Origin: Croceimicrobium sp963977415
Lineage (GTDB): Bacteria; Bacteroidota; Bacteroidia; Flavobacteriales; Schleiferiaceae
Reading direction: 5' to 3'
Assembly (NCBI GenBank): GCA_963977415.1
Contig: CAXBOS010000009.1
Coordinates: 1-64,000, forward strand
DNA: 64,000 bases
Shown: one piece after another, positions 50,958 to 58,615 of the stretch
How the letters are laid out: each line of letters starts with the position of its first letter
How positions within the stretch are numbered: the first letter of the stretch is position 1
Translations under genes and position numbers: made by a program
Notes under the pieces: generated by a model
The model's database searches: none
The model's input: only the letters and a program-made list of their open reading frames with translations
What the model was told of the DNA's origin: nothing

Positions 50958-51932
50958 TTATTTACTTCGGCTTATAACGTATTCAGTTAAAGCTACTAAG
51001 GAAGTTTTCACTTCGCCTGCGGGATAATGATCCAAAATATTCAACGCTTTCGCTTGATAGTCGAGCATTTGTTGCTCCGCATATTCGATACCGCCCGAGT
51101 GGCGCACCATAGACATTACTTCTTCTACCTTTTTACGATCGTGGTTATAGCGCTTCACCACTTTAATCATAAACTTCTTATCGCGTTTTTCGGCATTGCG
51201 TAGCGCGTATATAAGAGGTAGGGTCATTTTTTGCTCCTTAATGTCAATACCAGTAGGTTTACCCGCTTTACCACTTTTTTGAAAGTCAAAGAGATCGTCT
51301 TTAATTTGAAAGGCAATTCCTAAATACTCCCCAAAGAGGCGCATATTTTCAATGCTTTCGGTGCTGGCTTTCACCGAGGCGGCGCCAACAGCACAGCAAG
51401 AGGCAATAAGGCTGGCAGTTTTTTTCTTAATGATATCGAAATAAACTTCTTCGTCGATATCGAGACGGCGTGCCTTTTCAATTTGTAAAAGTTCCCCTTC
51501 ACTCATCTCGCGTACAGCGGTACTAATTAACTCGAGGAGCTGATGTTCTTTGTGCTCTACGGAAAGTAAAAGAACGCGTGAGAGCAAGTAGTCACCCACT
51601 AAAACAGCGATTTTATTTTTCCAAAGGGCATTTAAAGAGAAGAAGCCACGACGCATATTGGAGTCGTCTACCACATCGTCGTGTACCAAAGTGGCGGTAT
51701 GCATTAGTTCTACTAAAGCCGCGCCACGGTAACTACTTTCGTCGATAGTGCCATGCAGTTTAGCGCTTAAAAACACCAACATAGGGCGCAATTGCTTGCC
51801 CTTTCTTTTTACAATATAATAAGTAATGCGATCGAGGAGGGCCACCTTGCTCGCCATGAAGTCGCGAAACTTGGGCTCGAAAGCCTTCATTTCTGAGTTG
51901 ATGGGTGCCTGTATCGCTTTAAGGTTCTGCAT
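50958..51932 (-). CDS. Polyprenyl diphosphate synthase
   Basis: About 324 residues. It condenses isopentenyl diphosphate onto an allylic primer to make the long prenyl chain of menaquinone or related lipids. The first aspartate-rich motif is HDDVVDDSNMRRG and the second is IKDDLFDF; both are intact. QLRPMLVFLSAKL marks the substrate-binding start. The start at 51932 (MQNLKAIQAP) is preferred because a TACCTTTG box overlaps the alternative TTG start at 51941. Chain length (octaprenyl, heptaprenyl) is not deducible. Confidence 0.93.
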   Translation of the reverse strand: MQNLKAIQAPINSEMKAFEPKFRDFMASKVALLDRITYYIVKRKGKQLRPMLVFLSAKLHGTIDESSYRGAALVELMHTATLVHDDVVDDSNMRRGFFSLNALWKNKIAVLVGDYLLSRVLLLSVEHKEHQLLELISTAVREMSEGELLQIEKARRLDIDEEVYFDIIKKKTASLIASCCAVGAASVKASTESIENMRLFGEYLGIAFQIKDDLFDFQKSGKAGKPTGIDIKEQKMTLPLIYALRNAEKRDKKFMIKVVKRYNHDRKKVEEVMSMVRHSGGIEYAEQQMLDYQAKALNILDHYPAGEVKTSLVALTEYVISRSK

Positions 51933-51938
51933 GCGCTT

Positions 51939-51946
51939 CAAAGGTA
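51939..51946 (-). promoter_or_regulatory. Putative -7 box of the polyprenyl synthase gene
   Basis: The minus strand reads TACCTTTG (TAnnTTTG), six bases upstream of the ATG at 51932. It covers the alternative upstream start, which decides the start choice. Confidence 0.5.
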
Positions 51947-52005
51947 AACTAAGTACAAGAATTGGCGTAAAATATAAGCATCAAAAATTTTGACGATTAT
52001 TATGC

Positions 52006-53061
52006 TTAGTTAAAGATTTCCAATTCGTTTTTGTTCGCCAATTGTCCGCAGGCGGCATCAATATCTTTTCCTCGCGATTTACGAATGGTAGCTACTATAC
52101 CGGCCGCTTCCAAGGCTTTTACATAAGCAAGAACCGCTTCTTCATCGGCTTGCTGAAAAATGCCGTCGTCTATCGGGTTGTATTCTATTAAGTTAACCTT
52201 GCAAGGTACGCTTCTGCAGAAGCGTACTAAAGCGTCAATATCAATCTTTTGATCATTAATTCCGCGCCAAACCACATATTCTAGGGTGACTCTACTTTTA
52301 GTTTTCGAATACCAATATTCAAGGGCTTGTCTTAGTTCTTCAACCGGGTTTTTAAGGTTGATGGACATAATTTTATCACGCACTTCATCGCGGGCGGAGT
52401 GTAAGGAAAGCGCTAATTTAAAACGCGGTTCTTCGTCGGCCAATTTGCGAATCATCTTGGCCAGACCAACTGTAGAAACAGTAATACGTTTGGGCGACAT
52501 ACCTAATCCGTCGGGAGAGGTAATCTTTTCGATGGCTTCTAAAACATTTTTGTAGTTCATTAAAGGCTCGCCCATGCCCATAAAAACGATATTGGTAAGC
52601 GGACGGCCATAGAAGTTTTCCGCTTCATTTTTGATGGCCACCACCTGGTCGTAAATTTCGTCGGGATTGAGATTGCGCATGCGTTTTAAATTCGCAGTAG
52701 CACAAAAATTACAGTCGAGGCTGCAGCCCACTTGCGAGCTAATACAGGCAGTAATGCGATTGTCGGTGGGAATTAAAACCGACTCCACCACCTTGCCATC
52801 GTAGAGGCGCACGGCGTTTTTAATGGTGCCGTCCTTACTGCGTTGCATTTCATCTACCCGAATGTGATTGATCACAAAATTGGCTTGCAGCTTTTCACGT
52901 AATGGGAGGGAGAGATTGGTCATACTCTCGAAATCCTTAGCCCCTTTTTTCCAAAGCCATTCATATACTTGTTTGGCTCTAAAAGGAGCTTCCCCAATTT
53001 CAGTAAAATAGCTTTCTATATCCTCGCGCGTTAAGGCGCGTATGTCTCTTTTGTTTTCCAC
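52006..53061 (-). CDS. rlmN: 23S rRNA (adenine(2503)-C(2))-methyltransferase / tRNA A37 methyltransferase
   Basis: A 351-residue radical-SAM enzyme, GTG start. The CX3CX2C cluster motif is present in CSLDCNFCATANLKR. The conserved cysteines for the methyl-carrying step are in the C-terminal half (DAACGQLA) and near ACISSQVGCS. Other marks are GMGEPLMNY, ITVSTVGL and the segment ALSLHSA. It methylates C2 of A2503 in 23S rRNA and A37 in some tRNAs. The start is supported by a TACCTTTG box just upstream at 53066-53073. It is a single gene, between ispB-like and a non-coding repeat region. Confidence 0.96.
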   Translation of the reverse strand: MENKRDIRALTREDIESYFTEIGEAPFRAKQVYEWLWKKGAKDFESMTNLSLPLREKLQANFVINHIRVDEMQRSKDGTIKNAVRLYDGKVVESVLIPTDNRITACISSQVGCSLDCNFCATANLKRMRNLNPDEIYDQVVAIKNEAENFYGRPLTNIVFMGMGEPLMNYKNVLEAIEKITSPDGLGMSPKRITVSTVGLAKMIRKLADEEPRFKLALSLHSARDEVRDKIMSINLKNPVEELRQALEYWYSKTKSRVTLEYVVWRGINDQKIDIDALVRFCRSVPCKVNLIEYNPIDDGIFQQADEEAVLAYVKALEAAGIVATIRKSRGKDIDAACGQLANKNELEIFN

Positions 53062-53065
53062 GCGG

Positions 53066-53073
53066 CAAAGGTA
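53066..53073 (-). promoter_or_regulatory. Putative -7 box of rlmN
   Basis: The minus strand reads TACCTTTG (TAnnTTTG), four bases before the GTG start at 53061. Confidence 0.4.
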
Positions 53074-53106
53074 AGGAGATAGTAGTGAGTATAGCGATTT
53101 GGGTTT

Positions 53107-53163
53107 TGAGATTGGTTCACGGTAATGATGGAGGTTTTTTTCTTCGCAGGGAAATTCGGTTGA
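53107..53163. repeat. Dispersed intergenic repeat, copy A
   Basis: About 57 bp that matches 56466-56522 almost exactly, including 34 identical bases across the TAATGATGGAGG...CGCAGGGAAATT core. Both copies lie in non-coding DNA on either side of the T9SS type-B protein and ParDE genes, in the same orientation. Confidence 0.8.
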
Positions 53164-53193
53164 AATTCGATAGCAATTGCATGGATTTAAAAG

Positions 53194-53272
53194 AGCTGCG
53201 GCAGCTGCGATTTCTCGGTAGTATCGAATAGCAAGGCAGAACCCAAGCTGCGGCAGCTGCGGATTCTTGGTT
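53194..53272. repeat. Two tandem units of a GC-rich dyad repeat
   Basis: AGCTGCGGCAGCTGCG occurs at 53194-53209 and again at 53246-53261, each followed by a similar ATTTCTCGG or GATTCTTGG tail, with a 52-bp period. The core GCTGC-G-GCAGC is self-complementary. It lies in non-coding DNA upstream of the T9SS type-B protein gene. Confidence 0.7.
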
Positions 53273-53554
53273 TAATAGTATTGAGACCGCTGCGCTATTA
53301 ATATTGGTTATTGAGATTACTGATCGTTTTTTATATAGGTTACCCTCCAAAAAAGAAAACAATTTTATATCGAACTCAACTTAATAAAAACTCCTTACCC
53401 GTAAAATGCCCAATAAATAACCAATCCCTTGTTATTCAAATTATAATGAATAATTTAACGGCTGGAAAATCTGATTGGATGGCTTCGCTACAGGCATTAC
53501 AATCTGAGTTTTTCCAACCGACCACCTTAGCTGAATAAAAGAGAAAATCTACCG

Positions 53555-55807
53555 ATGCGATTGAAGACTCTGCTTTTAAGTTTTACGCTCCTCTGCTCAG
53601 GCTTGCTTTCTGGGCAAGCCCACTTTTGGCCTTTTGGGCAAGGCTTAGGCTTGGACTTTAATCAAAATCCTCCACAATTAAGATCGGTACCTTGGCAAAG
53701 AAGCAGTACACCACAATTTCAATCTGATATGAATCAATGCTCGGTTTTTGAGGATGATTCGGGGCGGGTAGTACTATACTTTTTAAATGGAAAGTATATG
53801 GATGCCAATGATGCTGTAATTTATTCGGTGCCCAATTACCATCGAGCACCCGAAGTGCTCTCAACACATTGGGGAAACATGGTAGGTTCAAAGCAGTCTA
53901 ACTTTTATCTCTTCAATGACACCTTGTACCATACTTATACTTCTGGAGTGTTGCCTGTGCCTTTCACTAATCCAATTTATGGTGGGACAAGCAACCTAAA
54001 GATTTTTCTTAGAAGGCTCGTTAATATTAATGGCACTTGGTCAATCAATCTTATCGATAGTTTTCCGAGAATAAATAATTCTGTAGATTTCCGAAATATC
54101 TATAGCGTCGTTGATCATCATCCTGACTCTACAAAATATGTTTTATTTTCAAGTCTCAATAAATCAAGATTAAATATCCCTGGTACATTTGAAGCCGCAG
54201 AGAAGAAGGTTTTAACGATCACTCCCTCTGGGTTTGTTGAAGGCTCTGTTAATTTAACAACGGATTTGCTCTACACATTATACCAATGCAGGGCATACTC
54301 AGACTTAACAAAATCTATTTACGCCTACCCTTCTAATGCGGGTCTGTTTAGGCATATTGTAAGATATGAGCCAATATTTTTAAGAGGAAGTAATTCTTCA
54401 ACAGTGGTGCCGAAAGACTCCATGCTTTTTTATTCTCCAAAGGATTCCATCATCACCTACAGGAGCCCAAGAGTTTTTCGGATAGATCTTAGTCAAAGAT
54501 ATTTATTTGTGGCAATGATTTTGTCAGATGAAACACCTGGTTTTATTCATAGATTAATCAGATTTGATTTACTAGCGACTAGCCAAGTAGAATGGAACGC
54601 CACAGCAGTTGACCTAGGAGTTCCCCCAAACTTATATATTAACGATATGCAATTTGGTCCCGACGGTAATTTATACTTTTTAAGTAGTGATGATTTTGAC
54701 CGTACTTCTCCAAGAGCGGTCTGCAACAAAATAGGCCGTATAATCAACCCTATCTCTTTAGACACCACTCAAATTTCCTGTCAAGTGAATTTTTTAAGTA
54801 CCCAGCCTTGGCAGGCCTATGCTATGTTTCCCGATTTTACCAGTCGTCAACGCCAACACGGTACTTTTGAAGTGCTTTATGCCTGCCAAGATAGTGTGCA
54901 ATTTAGATTAGATTTTGGTCGCGGAGTAGATAGCGTAATATGGAACTTTGGCGAACCAGCATTAGGTGCGTCAAACACTTCCCAAGATCTCGATCCGGTG
55001 GTAGCTTATCCACAAGCGGGTACTTATTTTGTGCGAGTGGAACTGTGGTGGCGGGGAGAAGTATTGCATACGCTCTCCGATAGCGTTGAAGTTCTACCAG
55101 TAATAGATTTTAGATTACCCGAGGACACTATTTTATGTGAAGGAGAAGAATTGCTGCTTGATGTCTCTCAAGATTTTAGTGTACAATACCACTGGAATAC
55201 GGGCGATACTACCGGACAGATTATAGTAGATAGCGCGGGGTGGTATCAAGTAGAACTCACCAATGCTTGCGGGCAAATGAGTGATAGTATTTGGGTAGAT
55301 TATATTCCTGATCCTCAGGAGAGCTTACGCGATACTAGTCTTTGCGAGCAGGATTCGAACCTCTTGGTATCGCTTCCTTACAATGAAAACTACTTTTATC
55401 GCTGGAGCACAGGTGCAGATAGTTCGGCGATTAGTGTCAGCGATTCTGGGACTTATACGGTAACTTATGGCTCTTATTGCGATAGCATCACCGAAAGTTT
55501 TACTATTGAAAAGCGCCCTTGTTCTTGTGAGTTATTTATTCCCAATGCTTTTACTCCCAATGGCGATGGTTTAAATGATGAATTTATTATTGTTAGTCCT
55601 TGCGAAGAACTGGAATTTGAGTTGTTAATCTTCAATCGCTGGGGAACTTTGGTGTATGACCAAAGCTCGGGTACGCCTAGTTGGGACGGTTACTATAATG
55701 GTGAACTTACGCCAGGTGTTTATGTGTATAAGTTAAATTATCGCGGGCAATCTATGGCTGGCGCAGTGGAGGGGAAAGAGAGTGGTACTTTGACTTTGAT
55801 TCGATGA
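53555..55807 (+). CDS. T9SS type B sorting domain protein (gliding-motility-associated C-terminal domain)
   Basis: A 750-residue secreted surface protein. The signal peptide is MRLKTLLLSFTLLCSGLLSG. Residues about 25-410 look like a large beta-propeller-type domain. A PKD-like domain occupies about residues 425-520. Two short beta modules with the pattern ILCEGEELLLDVSQ and SLCEQDSNLLVSLP follow. The last 85 residues begin CELFIPNAFTPNGDGLNDEF, the type B T9SS sorting domain (CHU_C family). Such proteins are displayed on the surface and often act in adhesion or gliding. The first half is visibly more AT-rich than neighbouring genes. Confidence 0.92.
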   Translation: MRLKTLLLSFTLLCSGLLSGQAHFWPFGQGLGLDFNQNPPQLRSVPWQRSSTPQFQSDMNQCSVFEDDSGRVVLYFLNGKYMDANDAVIYSVPNYHRAPEVLSTHWGNMVGSKQSNFYLFNDTLYHTYTSGVLPVPFTNPIYGGTSNLKIFLRRLVNINGTWSINLIDSFPRINNSVDFRNIYSVVDHHPDSTKYVLFSSLNKSRLNIPGTFEAAEKKVLTITPSGFVEGSVNLTTDLLYTLYQCRAYSDLTKSIYAYPSNAGLFRHIVRYEPIFLRGSNSSTVVPKDSMLFYSPKDSIITYRSPRVFRIDLSQRYLFVAMILSDETPGFIHRLIRFDLLATSQVEWNATAVDLGVPPNLYINDMQFGPDGNLYFLSSDDFDRTSPRAVCNKIGRIINPISLDTTQISCQVNFLSTQPWQAYAMFPDFTSRQRQHGTFEVLYACQDSVQFRLDFGRGVDSVIWNFGEPALGASNTSQDLDPVVAYPQAGTYFVRVELWWRGEVLHTLSDSVEVLPVIDFRLPEDTILCEGEELLLDVSQDFSVQYHWNTGDTTGQIIVDSAGWYQVELTNACGQMSDSIWVDYIPDPQESLRDTSLCEQDSNLLVSLPYNENYFYRWSTGADSSAISVSDSGTYTVTYGSYCDSITESFTIEKRPCSCELFIPNAFTPNGDGLNDEFIIVSPCEELEFELLIFNRWGTLVYDQSSGTPSWDGYYNGELTPGVYVYKLNYRGQSMAGAVEGKESGTLTLIR

Positions 55808-55845
55808 GTTGGCTATAGTTTGACAAACGAGCTGATTTGGAGCTT

Positions 55846-55862
55846 TTACCAATTATTGGTAA
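55846..55862 (+). promoter_or_regulatory. Palindromic operator upstream of parDE
   Basis: TTACCAAT-T-ATTGGTAA is a perfect 17-bp palindrome ending 19 bp before the ParD start. Type II antitoxins usually repress their own operon by binding such a site, so this is the likely ParD operator. Binding itself is inferred. Confidence 0.6.
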
Positions 55863-55881
55863 TTTTGATTAAAACATACTA

Positions 55882-56130
55882 ATGAAAAACACGTCTGTAT
55901 CACTTGGAAATTATTTTGACCAATTTGTACAATCCCAAGTTTCTGCTGGTCGGTACAAGAACGTTAGCGAAGTGATAAGAGCAGGACTCAGAATGTTGGA
56001 AGATGAAGAAACTAAGTTAATTGCCTTGAGAAATGCAGTGCAGGAAGGACTCAACACTTCTTTAGTAGAGGATTTTGATTTTGATGAAAACCTGAAAAAT
56101 CTAAAATCTGAAAAAAGGAAGAATGGCTAA
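55882..56130 (+). CDS. parD: ParD-family antitoxin
   Basis: An 82-residue protein with an N-terminal ribbon-helix-helix DNA-binding domain (NTSVSLGNYFDQFVQSQV, then RYKNVSEVIRAGLRMLEDEE) and an acidic, flexible C-terminal tail (SLVEDFDFDENLKNLKSEK) that would wrap the toxin. Sequence and size match the CC2985/ParD family. It overlaps the toxin gene by 8 bp, and the palindrome at 55846-55862 is just upstream, so the pair is an autoregulated operon. Confidence 0.93.
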   Translation: MKNTSVSLGNYFDQFVQSQVSAGRYKNVSEVIRAGLRMLEDEETKLIALRNAVQEGLNTSLVEDFDFDENLKNLKSEKRKNG

Positions 56131-56422
56131 GGTTATCCTGCGGCAAAAAGCTATTGATGACTTAAATGAAATTTGGCATTATACTCGGGTAGAATGGTCT
56201 GAAAGCCAAGCCGATCGATATTATGAAATGCTTAAAATGGCTTGCAAGGGAATTGGTGATAATCCAGATGTCGGAAAACAATATTTCGCGATAAGCAAAG
56301 ACTTATTAGGATTAAAATCTGGAAAGCACATACTATTTTACCAGCAAATATCCAGTCAGAGAATTGAAATCCTAAGAATTTTACACGAGCGAATGGATTT
56401 AAAAAATAGGATTATTGAGTAA
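56123..56422 (+). CDS. parE: ParE-family toxin (RelE/ParE superfamily)
   Basis: A 99-residue toxin. The RelE/ParE fold is marked by QKAIDDLNEIWHYTRVEWSE, QADRYYEMLKMACKGIGDNPDVGK, and the terminal segment HILFYQQISSQRIEILRILHERMD. ParE toxins poison DNA gyrase; relatives such as RelE cut mRNA instead. The partner gene and the absence of a clear RelE catalytic set favour ParE, but the target is not proven. It follows parD with an 8-bp overlap. Confidence 0.92.
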   Translation: MAKVILRQKAIDDLNEIWHYTRVEWSESQADRYYEMLKMACKGIGDNPDVGKQYFAISKDLLGLKSGKHILFYQQISSQRIEILRILHERMDLKNRIIE

Positions 56423-56440
56423 AAACTACCTCTTTAGAGT

Positions 56441-56522
56441 AGTGAGACCGCTTCGCTGTGAGTATTGAGATTGGATAACAGTAATGATGGAGGTTTTTTT
56501 CTTCGCAGGGAAATTAGGTTGT
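56441..56522. repeat. Dispersed intergenic repeats, GAGTATTGAG element and copy B
   Basis: Positions 56441-56474 carry AGTGAGACCGCTTCGCT and GAGTATTGAG, related to 53279-53318 and, inverted, to 189-221. Positions 56466-56522 form copy B of the repeat at 53107-53163. Both are non-coding and just downstream of parE. Confidence 0.75.
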
Positions 56523-56639
56523 AATCGTTTTTCAAAGGGAGAAGATTCCGAAATAAATTACCCATAACAGATTAAATTTTCAATCCGTTTTCTTAATTCT
56601 ATTCCTCGTCAAAATTATGATTATCAATATATTATTTCG

Positions 56640-56795
56640 TTCGTTTTTTGCTTGATCAAAAAAGAACCAAAAAAATCAAGGCTCCAATTCCTCATCCTTA
56701 AAACCTTCACAAAAAGTAAGCTCGGTGGGCGAGCTCCTTACGTCGCTTCCCAACTCGCTAAACTTTTTGTTTTGTTTTTAACTCTTCGTAATTGA
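56640..56795. repeat. Possible dispersed Bacteroidota intergenic element with hairpin
   Basis: A stretch with an imperfect dyad around CTTGATCAAAAAAGAACC and, at about 56719-56739, an AGCTCG-GTGGG-CGAGCT hairpin followed by CTTACGTCGCTTCCC. The wording resembles a repeat I recall from intergenic DNA of this phylum. It has no reading frame. Copy number in this genome cannot be judged from one window. Confidence 0.4.
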
Positions 56796-56964
56796 GGCCA
56801 GAAAACCTACTAACAAAGATTTCGATAGATTGAAAATTAGACTTCGTATGCTTTTTCGGGATGGCTGTCATTAAATCTTCTTGGTTTTAAAACCTAAAAC
56901 TCTTTACTCGGATTGACGGTCGGGGTGGGTTATTGCGATCTTAAAATCTACTAGGAATACGGTC

Positions 56965-56985
56965 ATCCTGAACTCGTTTCAGGAT
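56965..56985. repeat. REP-like palindrome
   Basis: ATCCTGAA-CTCGT-TTCAGGAT is an 8-bp perfect stem with a 5-nt loop. This ATCCTGAAC...TTCAGGAT form resembles dispersed palindromes common in many Bacteroidota intergenic regions. No transposase gene is nearby. Confidence 0.65.
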
Positions 56986-57284
56986 CTTATTAATTCATAA
57001 CCAAATGCTTAGTCTCTTTCAACTACCCCAAATTCCGCCAAGCCGATTAGCCTTTCCAGAGTAATATCCCAGGGCGAAATTCTTCTTCTTTTGACCAATA
57101 GAGGAACTCCTAAGGTTTGATTTTCAGGGCTTAGAATTTAAAGTAAATAGTGGCTTAAAACGAGTACTTGATGCAGGTTTTGGTCATCTAAGGAGCATTA
57201 AAATGATATTCGTTTGCTCCATAGCCCGTTGTTTATCGCTGAGATTTCGCTATCTTAAACCCTTCTCATCAGCACAATAACATT

Positions 57285-57443
57285 ATGATTAAAAAAGTTG
57301 TGGCATTAATCTTAATCATCCTAGGCGTCTACATGATATACCTAGGTTTTTTACCCGAGAAAATTATGCGTCCTCCTCTGGTGACGGGAGTAGGGTTTAT
57401 ACTAATTGGGGCGGTTTTTCTTAGTCCTCGCAGTGGAGCATAA
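57285..57443 (+). CDS. Small two-helix membrane protein
   Basis: A 52-residue frame, start MIKKVVALILIILGVYMIYL, then a short loop FLPEKIMRPPLVTG and a second helix VGFILIGAVFLSP. Two basic residues precede helix one, which is normal for an N-in topology. A terminator hairpin at 57446-57475 directly follows the stop, as expected for a real gene. It has no known family and falls below usual length cut-offs. Confidence 0.65.
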   Translation: MIKKVVALILIILGVYMIYLGFLPEKIMRPPLVTGVGFILIGAVFLSPRSGA

Positions 57444-57445
57444 AA

Positions 57446-57475
57446 AAAGGCCGAACAAAATTTTGCTCGGCCTTT
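57446..57475. terminator. Bidirectional terminator
   Basis: AAAGGCCGA and TCGGCCTTT enclose a CAAAA/TTTTG inner stem. It lies 3 bp after the small membrane protein stop and 21 bp past the stop of the convergent queA gene. Confidence 0.85.
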
Positions 57476-57495
57476 ATAATGTAGAAATAGTCTTC

Positions 57496-58551
57496 CTAAA
57501 TAATAATCATGGCGTCGCCATAACTTAAAAAGCGGTATTTTTCTTTTACGGCTTCTTTGTAAGCTTTCATCAATAAATCATAACCTGCAAAAGCGGCGGT
57601 CATCATCATTAAAGTGCTTTGTGGCGGATGGAAATTGGTTACCATCATGTCGGCAATTTGAAATTCAAAAGGAGGGAAGATGAATTTATTGGTCCAACCG
57701 TTGAAAGGCTTCAAATGCCCATCAGTGCTTACTGAGCTTTCCATGGCGCGCATAGAAGTTGTACCTACGGCACAAACTTTTTTGCGGTTATTAATGGTTT
57801 TGTTAACCACTTCGGCAGTATGATCGTAAATCATATACTGCTCCGAATCCATTTTATGTTTGCTCAAATCTTCTACTTCCACGGGACGGAAAGTTCCCAA
57901 GCCCACGTGTAAGGTTAATTCGGCAAAGTTTACGCCTTTAATTTCCAAGCGTTTCATTAATTGCTTGCTGAAGTGTAAGCTGGCCACAGGAGCAGCAACA
58001 GCACCTTCATGCTTGGCAAAAATACTTTGGTAACGCTCTTCGTCTTCTGCTTCGGGCTCGCGATCGATATACTTGGGTAAAGGCGTTTGTCCGAGTTCTT
58101 TCAATTTAGCACGGAACTCTTCATAAGAACCATCAAAAAGAAAACGTAGGGTACGTCCGCGTGAAGTAGTATTGTCAATTACCTCGGCCACAAGACTGTC
58201 GTCTTCGCCAAAATAAAGCTTATTACCAATTCTAATTTTACGAGCGGGATCTACTAAAACATCCCACAGGCGACTTTCGGAATTTAACTCACGTAGTAAG
58301 AAAACTTCGATGCGAGCGCCAGTTTTTTCCTTGTTGCCATACATTCTGGCGGGAAAAACTTTAGTGTTGTTAAGTACAAGGGAATCTCCTTCGTTGAAAT
58401 AATCCATTACATCCGAAAACATGCGGTGTTCAATGGTGCCTTCCTTGCGGTTGATTACCATTAAGCGGCTTTCGTCGCGATGGGTAGTAGGGTGCTTGGC
58501 TATTAGCTCTTGCGGCAATTTATAGCCAAAGTGAGAAAGTTTCATTTTCAT
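57496..58551 (-). CDS. queA: S-adenosylmethionine:tRNA ribosyltransferase-isomerase
   Basis: A 351-residue enzyme that transfers the ribosyl part of S-adenosylmethionine to preQ1 in tRNA, giving epoxyqueuosine. Diagnostic motifs are SHFGYKLPQELIAKHP, RDESRLMVINR, VLNNTKVFPARMYG, the segment PLPKYIDREPE, VAAPVASLHFS and LTLHVGLGTFRPVE. The start could be Met1 or Met3. It is a single gene with a TACTTTTG box at 58585-58592. Confidence 0.96.
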   Translation of the reverse strand: MKMKLSHFGYKLPQELIAKHPTTHRDESRLMVINRKEGTIEHRMFSDVMDYFNEGDSLVLNNTKVFPARMYGNKEKTGARIEVFLLRELNSESRLWDVLVDPARKIRIGNKLYFGEDDSLVAEVIDNTTSRGRTLRFLFDGSYEEFRAKLKELGQTPLPKYIDREPEAEDEERYQSIFAKHEGAVAAPVASLHFSKQLMKRLEIKGVNFAELTLHVGLGTFRPVEVEDLSKHKMDSEQYMIYDHTAEVVNKTINNRKKVCAVGTTSMRAMESSVSTDGHLKPFNGWTNKFIFPPFEFQIADMMVTNFHPPQSTLMMMTAAFAGYDLLMKAYKEAVKEKYRFLSYGDAMIII

Positions 58552-58584
58552 AGCTTACGGGCTTTGAAGTTTAAATTAGGGGCG

Positions 58585-58592
58585 CAAAAGTA
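58585..58592 (-). promoter_or_regulatory. Putative -7 box of queA
   Basis: The minus strand reads TACTTTTG (TAnnTTTG) about 33 bp before the queA start. No clear -33 element is seen. Confidence 0.35.
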
Positions 58593-58615
58593 GTGAAAAA
58601 AGCCTTTGCTTTCCC

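Larger units (their letters stand above)
53062..53554. other. Non-coding repeat-rich region
   Basis: About 490 bp without a convincing gene. It holds the dispersed repeat copy A, the GC-rich tandem dyads and a GAGACCGCT-CGCT element (53279-53318). A 75-codon open frame at 53311-53538 shows no signal peptide, family motif or coding character and is not called. The promoter for the T9SS type-B gene must lie in the last 100 bp. Confidence 0.5.
56423..57284. other. Long non-coding region between parE and a small membrane protein gene
   Basis: About 860 bp with no convincing large gene. It contains the repeats listed at 56441-56522, 56640-56795 and 56965-56985. The stretch 57000-57230 shows no recognisable structure. 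A weak promoter-like pair (TTG, 19 bp, TATCTTAA) ends about 30 bp before the small membrane protein start. Confidence 0.5.

Noticed and set aside
53107..53320. Possible CRISPR array because of repeated motifs
   Set aside because: Only two irregular units with unequal spacing, no spacers of uniform length and no cas genes.
53311..53538. 75-codon open frame before the T9SS type-B gene
   Set aside because: No family motif, no signal peptide, no clean RBS; half of it lies in the repeat-rich region. It could be a degenerate fragment, but coding cannot be supported.
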